A DNA stretch of 64,000 bases, taken from the NCBI GenBank assembly GCA_020161815.1, contig JAIUOP010000002.1, forward strand, positions 62,001 through 126,000, read 5' to 3'. Each line of letters opens with the position of its first letter. Position 1 is the stretch's first letter. The stretch is from Actinomycetota bacterium (GTDB lineage Bacteria > Actinomycetota > Actinomycetes > Actinomycetales > Dermatophilaceae). Made by a program: the position numbers and the translations under genes. The notes beneath the pieces are model-generated. The model was given only the letters and a program-made list of their open reading frames with translations. It was not told the DNA's origin and made no database searches. Below, one piece after another: positions 17,607-25,673 of the stretch.

Positions 17607-18264
17607 TCCGCCAGAGGGTCAACAGCGAGTTGTCCTCCTCGAGGACATGGCGCACCTCGGTCGCCCGCCCCAGCGTGCCCCCCGGGGCCACCACGCGCAG
17701 CGGGTCCCCGCCGGCCAGCGTGGGAGCCAGGGTCAGGGCCAGCTCGTCGACGAGGTCGGCGGCCAGCAGGTCGCCGAAGAGGTGCGGACCACCTTCGGCG
17801 AGGACACGCGGCATACGCTCCGATGCGCAGCGGCCCACCACGGCGGCGAGGTCGACGCTCTCGTCCCCGTGGACCCAGACCTCGTCGGAGGGCCGCCGCC
17901 CCGACGCCGCGCAGGTGGCGAGAACGACGCGCGTGCCGGACGCGCCGAGGCCGCGAGGCAGGCGCCCCTGGCGCGAGACGACCACGAGCGGTGTGCGGCT
18001 GGGCCGGTAGTTCTCCGCGCGGGCCGTGCCCGCGCCGACGAGGACGCAGTCGGCCGCCCTGCGGTTGGCCGCGAACACCCGTCGATCGGCGGGGGTGTTG
18101 ATCGAGCCGCTGAGCCCGTCGCTTCCCTGGGCCGCGCCGTCGAGGGTGCTCACGAAGTTGGCGCGCACCCAGCGGGCCCGGGGAAAGGCGTACAACCGGT
18201 CCAGGGTGGCCTCGGACACCGGCCCGGAGGGCAGGCCGCGCAGACGCGACGTCAGGATGCGCAT
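17596..18264 (-). CDS. Pyrimidine reductase family protein (RibD C-terminal domain)
   Basis: A 222-aa stand-alone RibD_C/dihydrofolate reductase-like domain. RWVRANFVSTLDGAAQG near the N-terminus, ADCVLVGAGTARAENY and the NADPH-binding stretch RVLAEGGPHLFGDLL are characteristic of the reductase half of riboflavin enzyme RibD. The deaminase half is absent. No other rib gene is nearby, so its real substrate is uncertain; this family is common as an orphan in actinobacteria. It converges on the hydrolase gene with an 11-nt overlap. Confidence 0.85.
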   Translation of the reverse strand: MRILTSRLRGLPSGPVSEATLDRLYAFPRARWVRANFVSTLDGAAQGSDGLSGSINTPADRRVFAANRRAADCVLVGAGTARAENYRPSRTPLVVVSRQGRLPRGLGASGTRVVLATCAASGRRPSDEVWVHGDESVDLAAVVGRCASERMPRVLAEGGPHLFGDLLAADLVDELALTLAPTLAGGDPLRVVAPGGTLGRATEVRHVLEEDNSLLTLWRIRR

Positions 18265-18302
18265 CCGCCCAGTCTGGCACCCGGAGGTGCAAGGATGCGG
18301 CC

Positions 18303-19310
18303 ATGGCGACCAAGGGCAAGGGCAAGGACAAGGGCAAGGCCTCCACGAAGGGCAAGGGCGCGGAGAAGGCCAAGGACCGGCGCAAGGGCAAGAAGCCCGC
18401 CAAGGACAAGGCGCTCGACGCGACGGCCAAGGCGGCCAAGGCCAAGGCCGAGAAGGCCGGCGATGCCGCCACCATGACGAGCTGGACCGACGCGCTCCGC
18501 ATCGGTCCCGATTTCTCGCTGGCCGCGCTCGATGCCGAGTCCACGCCCGGCTTCAGCGGTGACAAGGCCGCCGGGCAGCTCGCCCTCGAGGGGATCGACG
18601 AGAAGCTCGCCGAGCTGCAGGAGCGGCTGTATGCCGAGAGCAAGGGGGAGGGGAAGCGCTCCCTCCTCCTCGTGGTGCAGGGCATGGACACCTCGGGCAA
18701 GGGCGGGATCATGCGCTATGTCGTCGGAGCCTTCGACCCGCAGGGGGTCAAGCACACGGCCTTCAAGGCGCCGACGGCCGAGGAGCGGGCCCACCCCTTC
18801 CTCTGGCGCATCACCAACGCCCTCCCCGGGCCCGGCGAGATCGGGGTCTTCGACCGATCGCAGTACGAGGACGTCCTCATCGTCCGGGTGCACGACCTCG
18901 TGCCACGCCAGCAGTGGTCCCGGCGGTACGCGCAGATCAACGCCTGGGAGCGGAAGGTCGCCGCGTCGGGCACGACGATCGTCAAGGTGATGCTGCACAT
19001 CTCGGCCGAGGAGCAGAAGGCTCGCCTGACGGAGCGGCTCGAGCGTCCGGAAAAGCACTGGAAGTTCAACCCGGGCGACCTCGACGAGCGGGCCTTTTGG
19101 GGTGACTACATGCAGGCCTACCAGGCGGCGTTCGACAAGTGCTCCACCGACGTGGCGCCCTGGCACGTCGTGCCCGCCAACAAGAAGTGGTACGCCCGAC
19201 TGGCGGTCGCCAACCTCGTCCTCGAGGCACTGCAGAAGATGGACCCGCAGTGGCCCGTCGCCGACTTCGACGTCGAGGAGCAGAAGGCGCGCCTGGCCGC
19301 GATGCCCTGA
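18303..19310 (+). CDS. ppk2: PPK2-family polyphosphate:nucleotide phosphotransferase
   Basis: A 335-aa kinase that moves phosphate between polyphosphate and nucleotides. The Walker A is VVQGMDTSGKGGI, Walker B is IGVFDRSQYEDVL, and the lid includes ARLTERLERPEKHWKFN; together these match the PPK2 branch typical of actinobacteria. The first ~55 residues are an unusual tail made almost only of Lys, Gly, Ala, Asp and Glu (KGKGKDKGK, then AKAAKAKAEKA), absent from most PPK2 proteins. It could bind polyphosphate or nucleic acid electrostatically, which is inference. The start at 18303 follows the hexamer AAGGAT by 6 nt, again pointing to a leaderless mRNA. Confidence 0.92.
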   Translation: MATKGKGKDKGKASTKGKGAEKAKDRRKGKKPAKDKALDATAKAAKAKAEKAGDAATMTSWTDALRIGPDFSLAALDAESTPGFSGDKAAGQLALEGIDEKLAELQERLYAESKGEGKRSLLLVVQGMDTSGKGGIMRYVVGAFDPQGVKHTAFKAPTAEERAHPFLWRITNALPGPGEIGVFDRSQYEDVLIVRVHDLVPRQQWSRRYAQINAWERKVAASGTTIVKVMLHISAEEQKARLTERLERPEKHWKFNPGDLDERAFWGDYMQAYQAAFDKCSTDVAPWHVVPANKKWYARLAVANLVLEALQKMDPQWPVADFDVEEQKARLAAMP

Positions 19311-19386
19311 GCCCGGCCGTGTCCAGCCGGGTCGAGGGGGGCTCCACCGTTACCGTGAGGGGGTGGTGGAGGCCAGGGAGGACCCG

Positions 19387-20502
19387 GTGCGTGCCCTCGT
19401 GCGTGCCTGGGTGCGCCGCGTGCCGTGGCTGGAGGGGCTCGCCAGGCTCACCCTCGAGACGATCCGGGTGTGCCTGCGCTACCGGGTGACCGGCTTGGCC
19501 TCGGAGGCCGGGTTCTTCGCGCTGCTCTCGCTCCCGCCGCTGATCCTGGGTCTCTTCGGTGGAGTGGGTTACGTCGGCCGGTGGCTGGGCGAGGTCACCG
19601 TCGAGGAGGTGCGTGCCGCGATCGAGGCGTATGCCGCCCGCTTCCTCACCGAGGACGTCATCGCCTCCACCTTGGGGCCGACGATCACCGACGTCTTCGC
19701 CGGCGGCCGCTTCGAGCTGATCTCGCTCGGCTTCCTCCTCTCGATCTGGTCGGGCAGCCGCGCCCTGAACGTCTTCCTCGACACGATCTCGATCATGTAC
19801 GGGCAGAGCGACGTGCGTGGGATCGTGCGCACGCGAGCCCTCAGCCTCCTGCTGTATGCCGTGGCGCTCCTCATCGGCGTGGCCACCATCCCGCTCGTGC
19901 TGATCGGTCCCACGCTGCTCGGGCAGATGCTGCCGGACCGCTGGGGCTTCCTCGTCGGCCTCTACTGGCCGGTCGTCTCGATCGTCACGGTGGCCAGCCT
20001 GGCCAGCCTGTTCCACGTCGCCACGCCGCACCGCAGTCCGTGGACCCGAGACGTCCCGGGTGCGGTCCTCACGCTCGTCATCTGGCTGATCGCGAGCTTC
20101 GTCGTCCGTGGCTTCATCGTCTCCTCGCTCGGCGGGAGCAGCACGTCGATCTACGGGCCCCTTGCGGCGCCGATCGTCATCCTCATCTGGCTCTACTTCC
20201 TCGCCATCGCGGTGCTCATCGGCGCGGCCCTCAACGCCTCGATCCGCACGTTGTGGCCCTCACCGGAGACGCGTGGCCTGCGCGAGCGGGCCGCAGCGAC
20301 GGTACGTCGCAGGATGGAGCGCCAGGCCGCGGAGGACCTGGACGGGCCGCCGGCCGACGACCCGCTCTCGCTCGACGGCATCAAGGACGCGGCCCGGCGG
20401 CCGCTCACACCGATCGGGTCCGCGCGTCCGCTCGAGGACGAACTGGCTGACCTGGCCCTAGACCGCCGCGACCTGACGCCGCGGGAGGTCTCCCGACGCT
20501 GA
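19387..20502 (+). CDS. YihY/virulence factor BrkB family membrane protein
   Basis: A 371-aa integral membrane protein with six predicted transmembrane segments (for example FFALLSLPPLILGLFGGVGY, LISLGFLLSIWSGSRALNVF, LLYAVALLIGVATIPLVLIG, PIVILIWLYFLAIAVLIGAA). It fits the YihY/BrkB family, whose molecular role is unresolved. The C-terminal ~75 residues are charged and cytoplasmic. I choose the GTG at 19387 because GGGAGG lies 5 nt before it; two earlier GTG codons at 19363 and 19366 are alternatives and would add 7-8 residues. Confidence 0.85.
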   Translation: MRALVRAWVRRVPWLEGLARLTLETIRVCLRYRVTGLASEAGFFALLSLPPLILGLFGGVGYVGRWLGEVTVEEVRAAIEAYAARFLTEDVIASTLGPTITDVFAGGRFELISLGFLLSIWSGSRALNVFLDTISIMYGQSDVRGIVRTRALSLLLYAVALLIGVATIPLVLIGPTLLGQMLPDRWGFLVGLYWPVVSIVTVASLASLFHVATPHRSPWTRDVPGAVLTLVIWLIASFVVRGFIVSSLGGSSTSIYGPLAAPIVILIWLYFLAIAVLIGAALNASIRTLWPSPETRGLRERAAATVRRRMERQAAEDLDGPPADDPLSLDGIKDAARRPLTPIGSARPLEDELADLALDRRDLTPREVSRR

Positions 20503-20536
20503 TCCGAGCGTCCGTCGCAGCCGCGCAGCGGTCGGT

Positions 20537-20566
20537 TTGGTGAACGTTCCGGGGATGGGTTAGTGT
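20537..20566 (+). promoter_or_regulatory. Promoter of the Gly-Cys-Val tRNA cluster
   Basis: TTGGTG (20537-20542) and TAGTGT (20561-20566) are separated by 18 nt and lie about 35 nt upstream of tRNA-Gly. They fit a housekeeping sigma promoter. Confidence 0.6.
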
Positions 20567-20601
20567 CTCTCCGCACGCCAGATGGGAAACCGGATGGCTA
20601 G

Positions 20602-20674
20602 GCGGATGTAGCTCAGTTGGTAGAGCGCAACCTTGCCAAGGTTGAGGTCGCCGGTTCGAGGCCGGTCATCCGCT
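20602..20674 (+). tRNA. tRNA-Gly (GCC)
   Basis: A 73-nt cloverleaf with acceptor arms GCGGATG and CATCCGC, a D-arm with AGCTCAGTTGGTAGAGC, an anticodon stem CAACC/GGTTG around TTGCCAA (anticodon GCC) and a T-loop GGTTCGAGGCC. It is the first gene of a three-tRNA cluster; CCA is not encoded. Confidence 0.97.
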
Positions 20675-20696
20675 CGGAGGGATTTGCCGCCCCCAC

Positions 20697-20767
20697 GGTG
20701 GAGTGGCCGAGAGGCGAGGCAGCGGCCTGCAAAGCCGCGTACACGGGTTCAAATCCCGTCTCCACCT
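20697..20767 (+). tRNA. tRNA-Cys (GCA)
   Basis: A 71-nt tRNA with acceptor arms GGTGGAG and CTCCACC. The anticodon stem GCGGC/GCCGC encloses CTGCAAA with anticodon GCA. The T-arm contains GGGTTCAAATCCC. It lies 22 nt after tRNA-Gly; CCA is not encoded. Confidence 0.97.
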
Positions 20768-20784
20768 CGAGTAGTACCCGACCC

Positions 20785-20859
20785 GGGCGATTGGCGCAGT
20801 GGTAGCGCGCTTCCTTGACACGGAAGAGGTCACTGGTTCAAACCCAGTATCGCCCACCA
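20785..20859 (+). tRNA. tRNA-Val (GAC)
   Basis: Acceptor arms are GGGCGAT and ATCGCCC, and the anticodon stem CTTCC/GGAAG encloses TTGACAC with anticodon GAC. The T-arm contains TGGTTCAAACCCA. Unlike the two tRNAs before it, CCA is encoded (20857-20859). Confidence 0.97.
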
Positions 20860-20864
20860 CAAGA

Positions 20865-20906
20865 GAACGGCCCCTGATCTGCGGAAACGCAGGGCAGGGG
20901 CCGTTC
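20865..20906 (+). terminator. Terminator of the tRNA cluster
   Basis: A 12-bp stem (GAACGGCCCCTG at 20865-20876 with CAGGGGCCGTTC at 20895-20906) encloses a second small stem, CTGCG-GAAA-CGCAG, with a GNRA tetraloop. It starts 6 nt after the encoded CCA of tRNA-Val and has no T-run. Confidence 0.8.
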
Positions 20907-20987
20907 GCTCGTTGCGCCCGGCCCCGGGCGGGCTCCATTTCGGGTGGCTGCTTTGGGCAGACCCGCCGTCTTTGGCAAGGTGGGGCC

Positions 20988-22058
20988 ATGCGATCCCAGT
21001 GTGCGGTCTACGTCGATGCCGGCTACCTCCTCGCCGCGAGCGCCACCCGCATCACCGGGACTTCCCTGCGCAGCGCCGTCGATGTCACCCACGAGGACCT
21101 CATCCACGGACTCATCGCCCAGGCTGAGGCCGACAGCGGCCTGCCCCTGCTGCGCGTGAACTGGTACGACTCGGGTTCGCGCCCGGGCGGGCTGCCGGAC
21201 TTCGTCCAGGACCAGATCGGCCTGCTCCCCAAGGTCAAGCTGCGGCTCGGGCGCAAGTCCCTCGGCGGCGAGCAGAAGGGGGTCGACCTCAAGATCGGGC
21301 TCGACCTCGCCACCCACGGCCGCCAGCGGGTCGTGGACATGATGTACCTCGTCTCCGGTGACGACGACCTGACCGAGGCGGTGGAGGAGGCCCAGAGCCA
21401 CGGGGTCCAGGTCCAGTTGCTGGTGGTGCCGGATCATGCCTCCCGTCCGCACGCCGTGGCCAAGCACCTCCAGCGGGCCGCCGATGGAGTCCTCCTCATC
21501 GACGGGGAGGCCATCGACCGTGCCGTCCGGCCGCGCCGGATCCCGGAGGAGTTGCTGCCCCACGAACCCACGAGCGGGGCCGCGGTGGCCACGGTGGCCA
21601 CGGTGGCCACGGACGAACCGACGGTGCCGCCCGCCCCCGAGTCGGCGGGCGCACCGGCCCACGCTCCGGACGACTCCGCCGAGCCCCCAGCCGCCGGCGC
21701 ACCGACACCGAACGTCTTCGCCGGCAAGCGCGCCACCGTGGTGGTGCCTCCACCGGCCCCGTCAAGCGTGGTCTGGTCCAGCCAGGGCGGGTCGACGCCT
21801 CCGGTCGACGGCGAGGAAGTGACCCCGGCCGACATCGACGCCGTGGCCCGTCAGGTCGTCGAGGGCTGGTGTGCGACGGCGACTGCCGCCCGGCTCGCCG
21901 AATTGCGCGCGGCCCGTCCGATGATCCCGGGAGACCTCGACCGGGCGTTGCTCGTCGACCTGTCGACCCGGACCGGCATCTACGACATTCCCGATCCGGC
22001 GCGCTACGCCCTGCGGGACCGCTTCTGGGCCCTCGTCGAGCGGGTCAAGCTCGGCTGA
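20988..22058 (+). CDS. NYN domain-containing protein (PIN-like nuclease fold)
   Basis: A 356-aa protein whose residues 1-180 form an NYN domain: the early Asp in AVYVDAGYLL, acidic residues in GVDLKIGLDLATH and the VSGDDDLTEAVEEAQ motif match the metal-binding core of this PIN-like RNase superfamily. A Pro/Ala/Thr-rich linker (about 185-280) joins a conserved-looking C-terminal helical region (about 285-356). Family members are putative RNases; the target here is unknown. The linker contains three 9-bp tandem repeats. The ATG at 20988 follows the hexamer CAAGGT by exactly 6 nt, so the mRNA is probably leaderless. Confidence 0.85.
   Translation: MRSQCAVYVDAGYLLAASATRITGTSLRSAVDVTHEDLIHGLIAQAEADSGLPLLRVNWYDSGSRPGGLPDFVQDQIGLLPKVKLRLGRKSLGGEQKGVDLKIGLDLATHGRQRVVDMMYLVSGDDDLTEAVEEAQSHGVQVQLLVVPDHASRPHAVAKHLQRAADGVLLIDGEAIDRAVRPRRIPEELLPHEPTSGAAVATVATVATDEPTVPPAPESAGAPAHAPDDSAEPPAAGAPTPNVFAGKRATVVVPPPAPSSVVWSSQGGSTPPVDGEEVTPADIDAVARQVVEGWCATATAARLAELRAARPMIPGDLDRALLVDLSTRTGIYDIPDPARYALRDRFWALVERVKLG
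21585..21611 (+). repeat. Three tandem copies of GTGGCCACG in the NYN gene
   Basis: The 9-bp unit occurs three times without interruption and encodes Val-Ala-Thr three times in the linker. Slippage here would change linker length without a frameshift. Confidence 0.7.
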
Positions 22059-22063
22059 GGACC

Positions 22064-23026
22064 TCACGGCGACGCAGTCGTCGACCCATCTGTCGGCGTG
22101 GCGCCGGGCGGCGTCGAAGACGCCTGGGCTCCTCCGCGATTCGCGGCCCCGGCCTGGCCGGAGAGCGCGGGAGCGGGGGTCGGTGTCGCTCGTCCGGGCA
22201 CGGCGGTCCGTGCCGGGGTTGCCTTTGCCGCGGCCTCCGCCGCCGTCGCGAGGCCGGGTGCGGGGGGTGAGGTCCCTGGTCCCGCGGTCGAGGGGCCTGA
22301 CGGGCTCGGTTTGACGGGCGTGACGGGCGTGGACGACGGACCGGGGACCGGCCTGGCGCCAGCCTGGGTCGACCCAGGAAGCACGGCATCGTTGGACGGC
22401 GCGGCGTTTCCGGTCGAGGCAGTGCCGACGTGGGACGTGGTGGGCACACTGTTGACCCCCGCGCTGTCCTCGAGCGGGGTCAGCGTGGAGTCCGACACCC
22501 GCGTGGTGACGGCATTGGCCACTGCCGTGGGTGGGGACGGCAGGGGGCCGGACAGCGTCGGAAGGGTGGCCGGCCCGGGGTGGACCACCGGCGTGGCGGC
22601 CGAACGGGAGCGTTCGCCGATGCCGGGCACGCCGAGTCCGGTGACCGGGACCGCCCCGACGGTCTGGGCCGGGGAGGTCGGTGCCGCCACCGGCGGAGCG
22701 CTCGTGACCGAGAAGGGCGCCACACCGCTCAGGGCCGCCGCCGTGGTGGCGGACAGGGCAATGATGGACAGCCCGGTGACACCGGCCGACGGCAGGTGAC
22801 GTCGACCGGACCCGCCGCCGCCCTTGATCGGTCGCAGCCGTCCCTCCAGCACGGCAGCCAGCTCACCGCTCGGCTCGGGCGCCGCCTCCGGTCGCAAGCC
22901 CGCCAGGGCGTTCACGACCGCCTCGGCGGCGGGGTCGCCGACGAGATCCACCTCGACGAGGAGGGGATGGGGCGCGGGCAGGGCCGAGGAGGTCATCTCA
23001 TCCTCGTGATCGTTGGGGTCGCCCAT
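22064..23026 (-). CDS. Single-pass membrane protein encoded with an ECF sigma factor (putative anti-sigma factor)
   Basis: A 320-aa protein starting at the ATG at 23026, 4 nt after the sigma factor stop. The first ~75 residues are cytoplasmic and acidic, one transmembrane segment follows (VTGLSIIALSATTAAALSGV), and the remaining ~220 residues are Pro/Ser/Thr/Ala-rich, presumably an extended extracytoplasmic domain. The layout is that of an anti-sigma factor, and Mycobacterium RsdA has the same plan, but I see no HxxxCxxC zinc anti-sigma motif and no clear family match. The partner role is inferred from gene order only. Confidence 0.7.
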   Translation of the reverse strand: MGDPNDHEDEMTSSALPAPHPLLVEVDLVGDPAAEAVVNALAGLRPEAAPEPSGELAAVLEGRLRPIKGGGGSGRRHLPSAGVTGLSIIALSATTAAALSGVAPFSVTSAPPVAAPTSPAQTVGAVPVTGLGVPGIGERSRSAATPVVHPGPATLPTLSGPLPSPPTAVANAVTTRVSDSTLTPLEDSAGVNSVPTTSHVGTASTGNAAPSNDAVLPGSTQAGARPVPGPSSTPVTPVKPSPSGPSTAGPGTSPPAPGLATAAEAAAKATPARTAVPGRATPTPAPALSGQAGAANRGGAQASSTPPGATPTDGSTTASP

Positions 23027-23030
23027 GGGG

Positions 23031-23570
23031 TTACGACACCTCCTCGAGGAGAGCGCGCAGCGCGAGGAGCCCACGTCGCTGCAGCTGCTTGATGGATCCG
23101 ACCGATCGGCCCATCACCTGGGCGCTCTCCTCGAGACTGAGGCCGGCGACGACCCGGAGGCTGAGGGCCACGCGCTGGGCCTCGGGCAAACGCTCCAGGA
23201 GGGCCATCGTGCTCGCGTGCGAGGCGCGGGCGGTCGCCGAGTCCTCGGCCGAGGGCGAGCGTCGGGGGTCGGTCGTCGCCTCGTGCTCGACCGATTCGGG
23301 CTGGCGTGCCGCGGCTCGCCACTCGTCGACGAGCCGGGCATGGGCGACGCTGAAGACGAAGGTGCGCAGGCCGGTCACCCCGCCGTGCAGGTCGCGGCAG
23401 CGCCGGAAGACGGTGAGGAAGACTTCTTGGGCCAGGCCCTCGGGGTCGTGCGAGCCACGCGCGGTCAGGTAGCCGATCACCGCCGGTGAGAGCGATCGAT
23501 AGATGCGACCGAACGCCTCGGGGTCGCCCGAGCGCAGGCGTTCGACATCCCCCTCGGTCACATCCGGCAC
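23031..23570 (-). CDS. ECF-type RNA polymerase sigma factor
   Basis: A 179-aa sigma-70 family protein. Region 2 covers FGRIYRSLSPAVIGYLTARG to GVTGLRTFVFSVAHARLVDEWR, including the -10 recognition helix, and region 4 is LLERLPEAQRVALSLRVVAG followed by the helix-turn-helix LSLEESAQVMGRSVGSIKQL. The predicted start is the GTG at 23570; there is no good ribosome-binding site, so either the mRNA is leaderless or the true start differs (a GTG three codons in is possible). The downstream gene encodes a likely membrane partner, so the pair should respond to an envelope signal. The ECF subgroup is uncertain. Confidence 0.87.
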   Translation of the reverse strand: MPDVTEGDVERLRSGDPEAFGRIYRSLSPAVIGYLTARGSHDPEGLAQEVFLTVFRRCRDLHGGVTGLRTFVFSVAHARLVDEWRAAARQPESVEHEATTDPRRSPSAEDSATARASHASTMALLERLPEAQRVALSLRVVAGLSLEESAQVMGRSVGSIKQLQRRGLLALRALLEEVS

Positions 23571-23811
23571 GTAGGCAAGAGTGCCAAACAATTCGTCGGC
23601 TGGCGAAGTGGCTCCGGAAGACCACGCCCGGCCGCGCTGGCAGGGGGTCGAGCAGCGGCCGGACGTGGAACTGGCTCGTGGCGACGGCAGGTGTCTGCCA
23701 CGGCACTGGCGTAATCGTCGGACCCGCCGGAAGGTTACGCACCGAGCGAGGCGAGTCATGGGTGGTGACCACGACGCCGCGTCGGCCGGCGGAAAGGCCG
23801 GCGCTGCGGCA

Positions 23812-23817
23812 TACGAT
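23812..23817 (+). promoter_or_regulatory. Leaderless -10 box of pabB formed by the recurrent octamer
   Basis: TACGAT is followed by 6 nt and then the GTG of pabB. It is preceded by CGGCA, so it is embedded in the CGGCATAC motif. Confidence 0.6.
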
Positions 23818-23823
23818 CTTCGG

Positions 23824-24834
23824 GTGTCAACGGCGCGCTTCGGCACCCTCTGGGCGGCGGACCCGGTCGAGGTGACCCATGACCCCGGCGACCTCACCGA
23901 GGGCTTCTGGGTGGTCGTCCAGACCTTCGAGGGTGAGCTGACCGCGGTGCGCATGGCCCGGCACGGGCACGGGGGGCCGACGGGCACACCGACCTGGGAC
24001 CCGCTGACCGGGCCCTGGCGCACCAGCCTGGGGGAGGAGGCCTACCTCGGGGGAGTGCGTGAGATCCGGCGCCGGATCGCGGCCGGCACGGTCTACCAGG
24101 TGAACCTATGTCGCATCCTCGAGCACGACCTCCCGGGTGAGGCCTCGGTGGCCGCCCTGGGTGCCTTGCTCGCCGTCGGCAACCCGGCGCCGTATGCCGC
24201 GACCATCGACCTCCCGGAGGCCGGCCTGGAGATCGCGTGTGCCTCGCCCGAGGGCTTCCTCGAGCGGGAGGGGCGCCGCTTGGTGTCCCGGCCGATCAAG
24301 GGCACCGCTCCGACGATCGAGGAGATGCTGCCCAAGGACATCGCCGAGAACGTGATGATCGTCGACCTGGTCCGCCACGACCTCGGCGGCATCTGCACCC
24401 CCGGCACGGTGGCCGTCGAGCGCCTCTGCCGGGACGAGGTGCACCCCGGACTCGTGCACCTGGTCTCGGACGTCGCCGGTGAGCTGCGCCCCGGCGTCGA
24501 GTGGCCCGCCATCCTGACCGCCATGGCCCCGGCCGGCTCGGTGTCCGGGGCCCCCAAGCACACCGCCCTCGTCGCCATCGAGGACCTCGAGACGGTGCCC
24601 CGAGGGCCCTACTGCGGCGCGATCGGCTGGATCGACGCCGACCGCGAGCTGGCCCGGCTCGCCGTCGGCATCCGCAGCTTCTGGGCGACCACCGACCGCG
24701 ACCGTGGGCGGGTCCTGCGGTTCGGCACCGGCGCGGGCATCACCTGGGGATCCCAGCCCGACCAGGAGTGGGCCGAGACCGAGCTCAAGGCCCATCGCCT
24801 CATCGGCTTGGCATCTGGAAGGCTGGGGCCATGA
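23824..24834 (+). CDS. pabB: Aminodeoxychorismate synthase component I-like, chorismate-binding protein
   Basis: A 336-aa enzyme of the anthranilate/PABA synthase component I family, converting chorismate toward 4-amino-4-deoxychorismate for folate. Conserved segments are AAGTVYQVNLCR, RPIKGTAPT, ENVMIVDLVRHDLG, VSGAPKHTA and GPYCGAIGW. It is shorter than full PabB because the N-terminal half-domain is reduced. The GTG at 23824 is favoured by a -10 box 6 nt upstream; an in-frame ATG at 23758 is an alternative that adds 22 residues of low similarity. Its stop overlaps the pabC start by 3 nt. No glutaminase subunit gene is nearby. Confidence 0.88.
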   Translation: MSTARFGTLWAADPVEVTHDPGDLTEGFWVVVQTFEGELTAVRMARHGHGGPTGTPTWDPLTGPWRTSLGEEAYLGGVREIRRRIAAGTVYQVNLCRILEHDLPGEASVAALGALLAVGNPAPYAATIDLPEAGLEIACASPEGFLEREGRRLVSRPIKGTAPTIEEMLPKDIAENVMIVDLVRHDLGGICTPGTVAVERLCRDEVHPGLVHLVSDVAGELRPGVEWPAILTAMAPAGSVSGAPKHTALVAIEDLETVPRGPYCGAIGWIDADRELARLAVGIRSFWATTDRDRGRVLRFGTGAGITWGSQPDQEWAETELKAHRLIGLASGRLGP

Positions 24835-25673
24835 GTGACGTGCGCGTGTGGGTCAACGGCCGACTGGTCGCCGCTGAGGCGCCGAGCATCGCTGCGGTCG
24901 ACCACGGGGTCACCGTCGGCGACGGGGCGTTCGAGACGTGCAAGGTCATCCACGGTCGGCCCTTCGCGGTGACCCGGCACCTGCACCGGATGGACCGCAC
25001 CCTGGCCGGACTCGGACTGGGTCCGGTGCCCCACGAGCGACTGCGGGAGGGGATCGAGGCCGTGCTCGGCGCCGGCGCACCGTTGGCCTTCGGGCGGCTG
25101 CGGTGGACCGTCACCGGTGGACTGGGCCCGTTGGGCTCGGATCGGCTCCAGTCCGAGCCGACACTCGTGGTCACTCACGGCCCGGCCACCCCGCCGCCAC
25201 CGACTGTCTCGGTGGTCACCGTGCCGTGGGTGCGCAACGAGCGCGCCGCGACCGCCGGCCTGAAGACGACCTCGTATGCCGACAACGTCGTCGCGCTCGC
25301 CCGGGCCCAGCAGTCCGGGGCCACCGAGGCGATCTTCGGCAACACACGCGGAGAGCTGTGCGAGGGCACCGGCAGCAATGTCTTCGTCGTCATCGACGGC
25401 GTCGTGCGGACCCCACCCCTGGACTCGGGGTGCCTGGCCGGGATCAGCCGCGAGCTGGTCATCGAGTGGGCGCGCGACGCGGGCCTGCCGGTCCTCGAGG
25501 AGGCGCTGCCGCTCGACATCCTCGCCAGCGCCGACGAGGTCTTCCTCACCAGTTCCCTCAAGGACGTCCGCCCCGTCACGCGCGCCGACGAGCGGGACCT
25601 CGACGCCGGCCCGGTCACGCGACGCCTCGCCGAGCTCTGGCGCGAGCGTGAGGCGCAGGACCTCGATCCGTGA
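24831..25673 (+). CDS. pabC: Aminodeoxychorismate lyase-like class IV aminotransferase
   Basis: A 280-aa PLP-dependent fold-type IV protein that releases pyruvate from 4-amino-4-deoxychorismate to give p-aminobenzoate. The PLP lysine is in AGLKTTSYADNV, and IFGNTRGELCEGTGSNVF and SGCLAGISRELV are family signatures. It overlaps pabB by the ATGA arrangement and is followed at once by the TIGR02611 gene, so pabB-pabC-TIGR02611 form one operon. D-amino acid or branched-chain aminotransferase activity is a less likely alternative, given the neighbour. Confidence 0.9.
   Translation: MSDVRVWVNGRLVAAEAPSIAAVDHGVTVGDGAFETCKVIHGRPFAVTRHLHRMDRTLAGLGLGPVPHERLREGIEAVLGAGAPLAFGRLRWTVTGGLGPLGSDRLQSEPTLVVTHGPATPPPPTVSVVTVPWVRNERAATAGLKTTSYADNVVALARAQQSGATEAIFGNTRGELCEGTGSNVFVVIDGVVRTPPLDSGCLAGISRELVIEWARDAGLPVLEEALPLDILASADEVFLTSSLKDVRPVTRADERDLDAGPVTRRLAELWREREAQDLDP

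Noticed and set aside
20666..20989. Minus-strand frame across the three-tRNA cluster
   Set aside because: It overlaps three confident tRNAs and their terminator and contains the typical false-peptide pattern of antisense tRNA.
23711..23742. GCGTAA ... TTACGC inverted repeat upstream of the ECF sigma gene
   Set aside because: Arms of 6 bp with a 20-nt spacer are expected by chance at this frequency; no promoter match anchors it.
23758..23823. Longer pabB beginning at the ATG at 23758
   Set aside because: It cannot be excluded, but the added residues are Ala/Gly-rich and the -10 box exactly 6 nt before the GTG at 23824 supports the shorter form.
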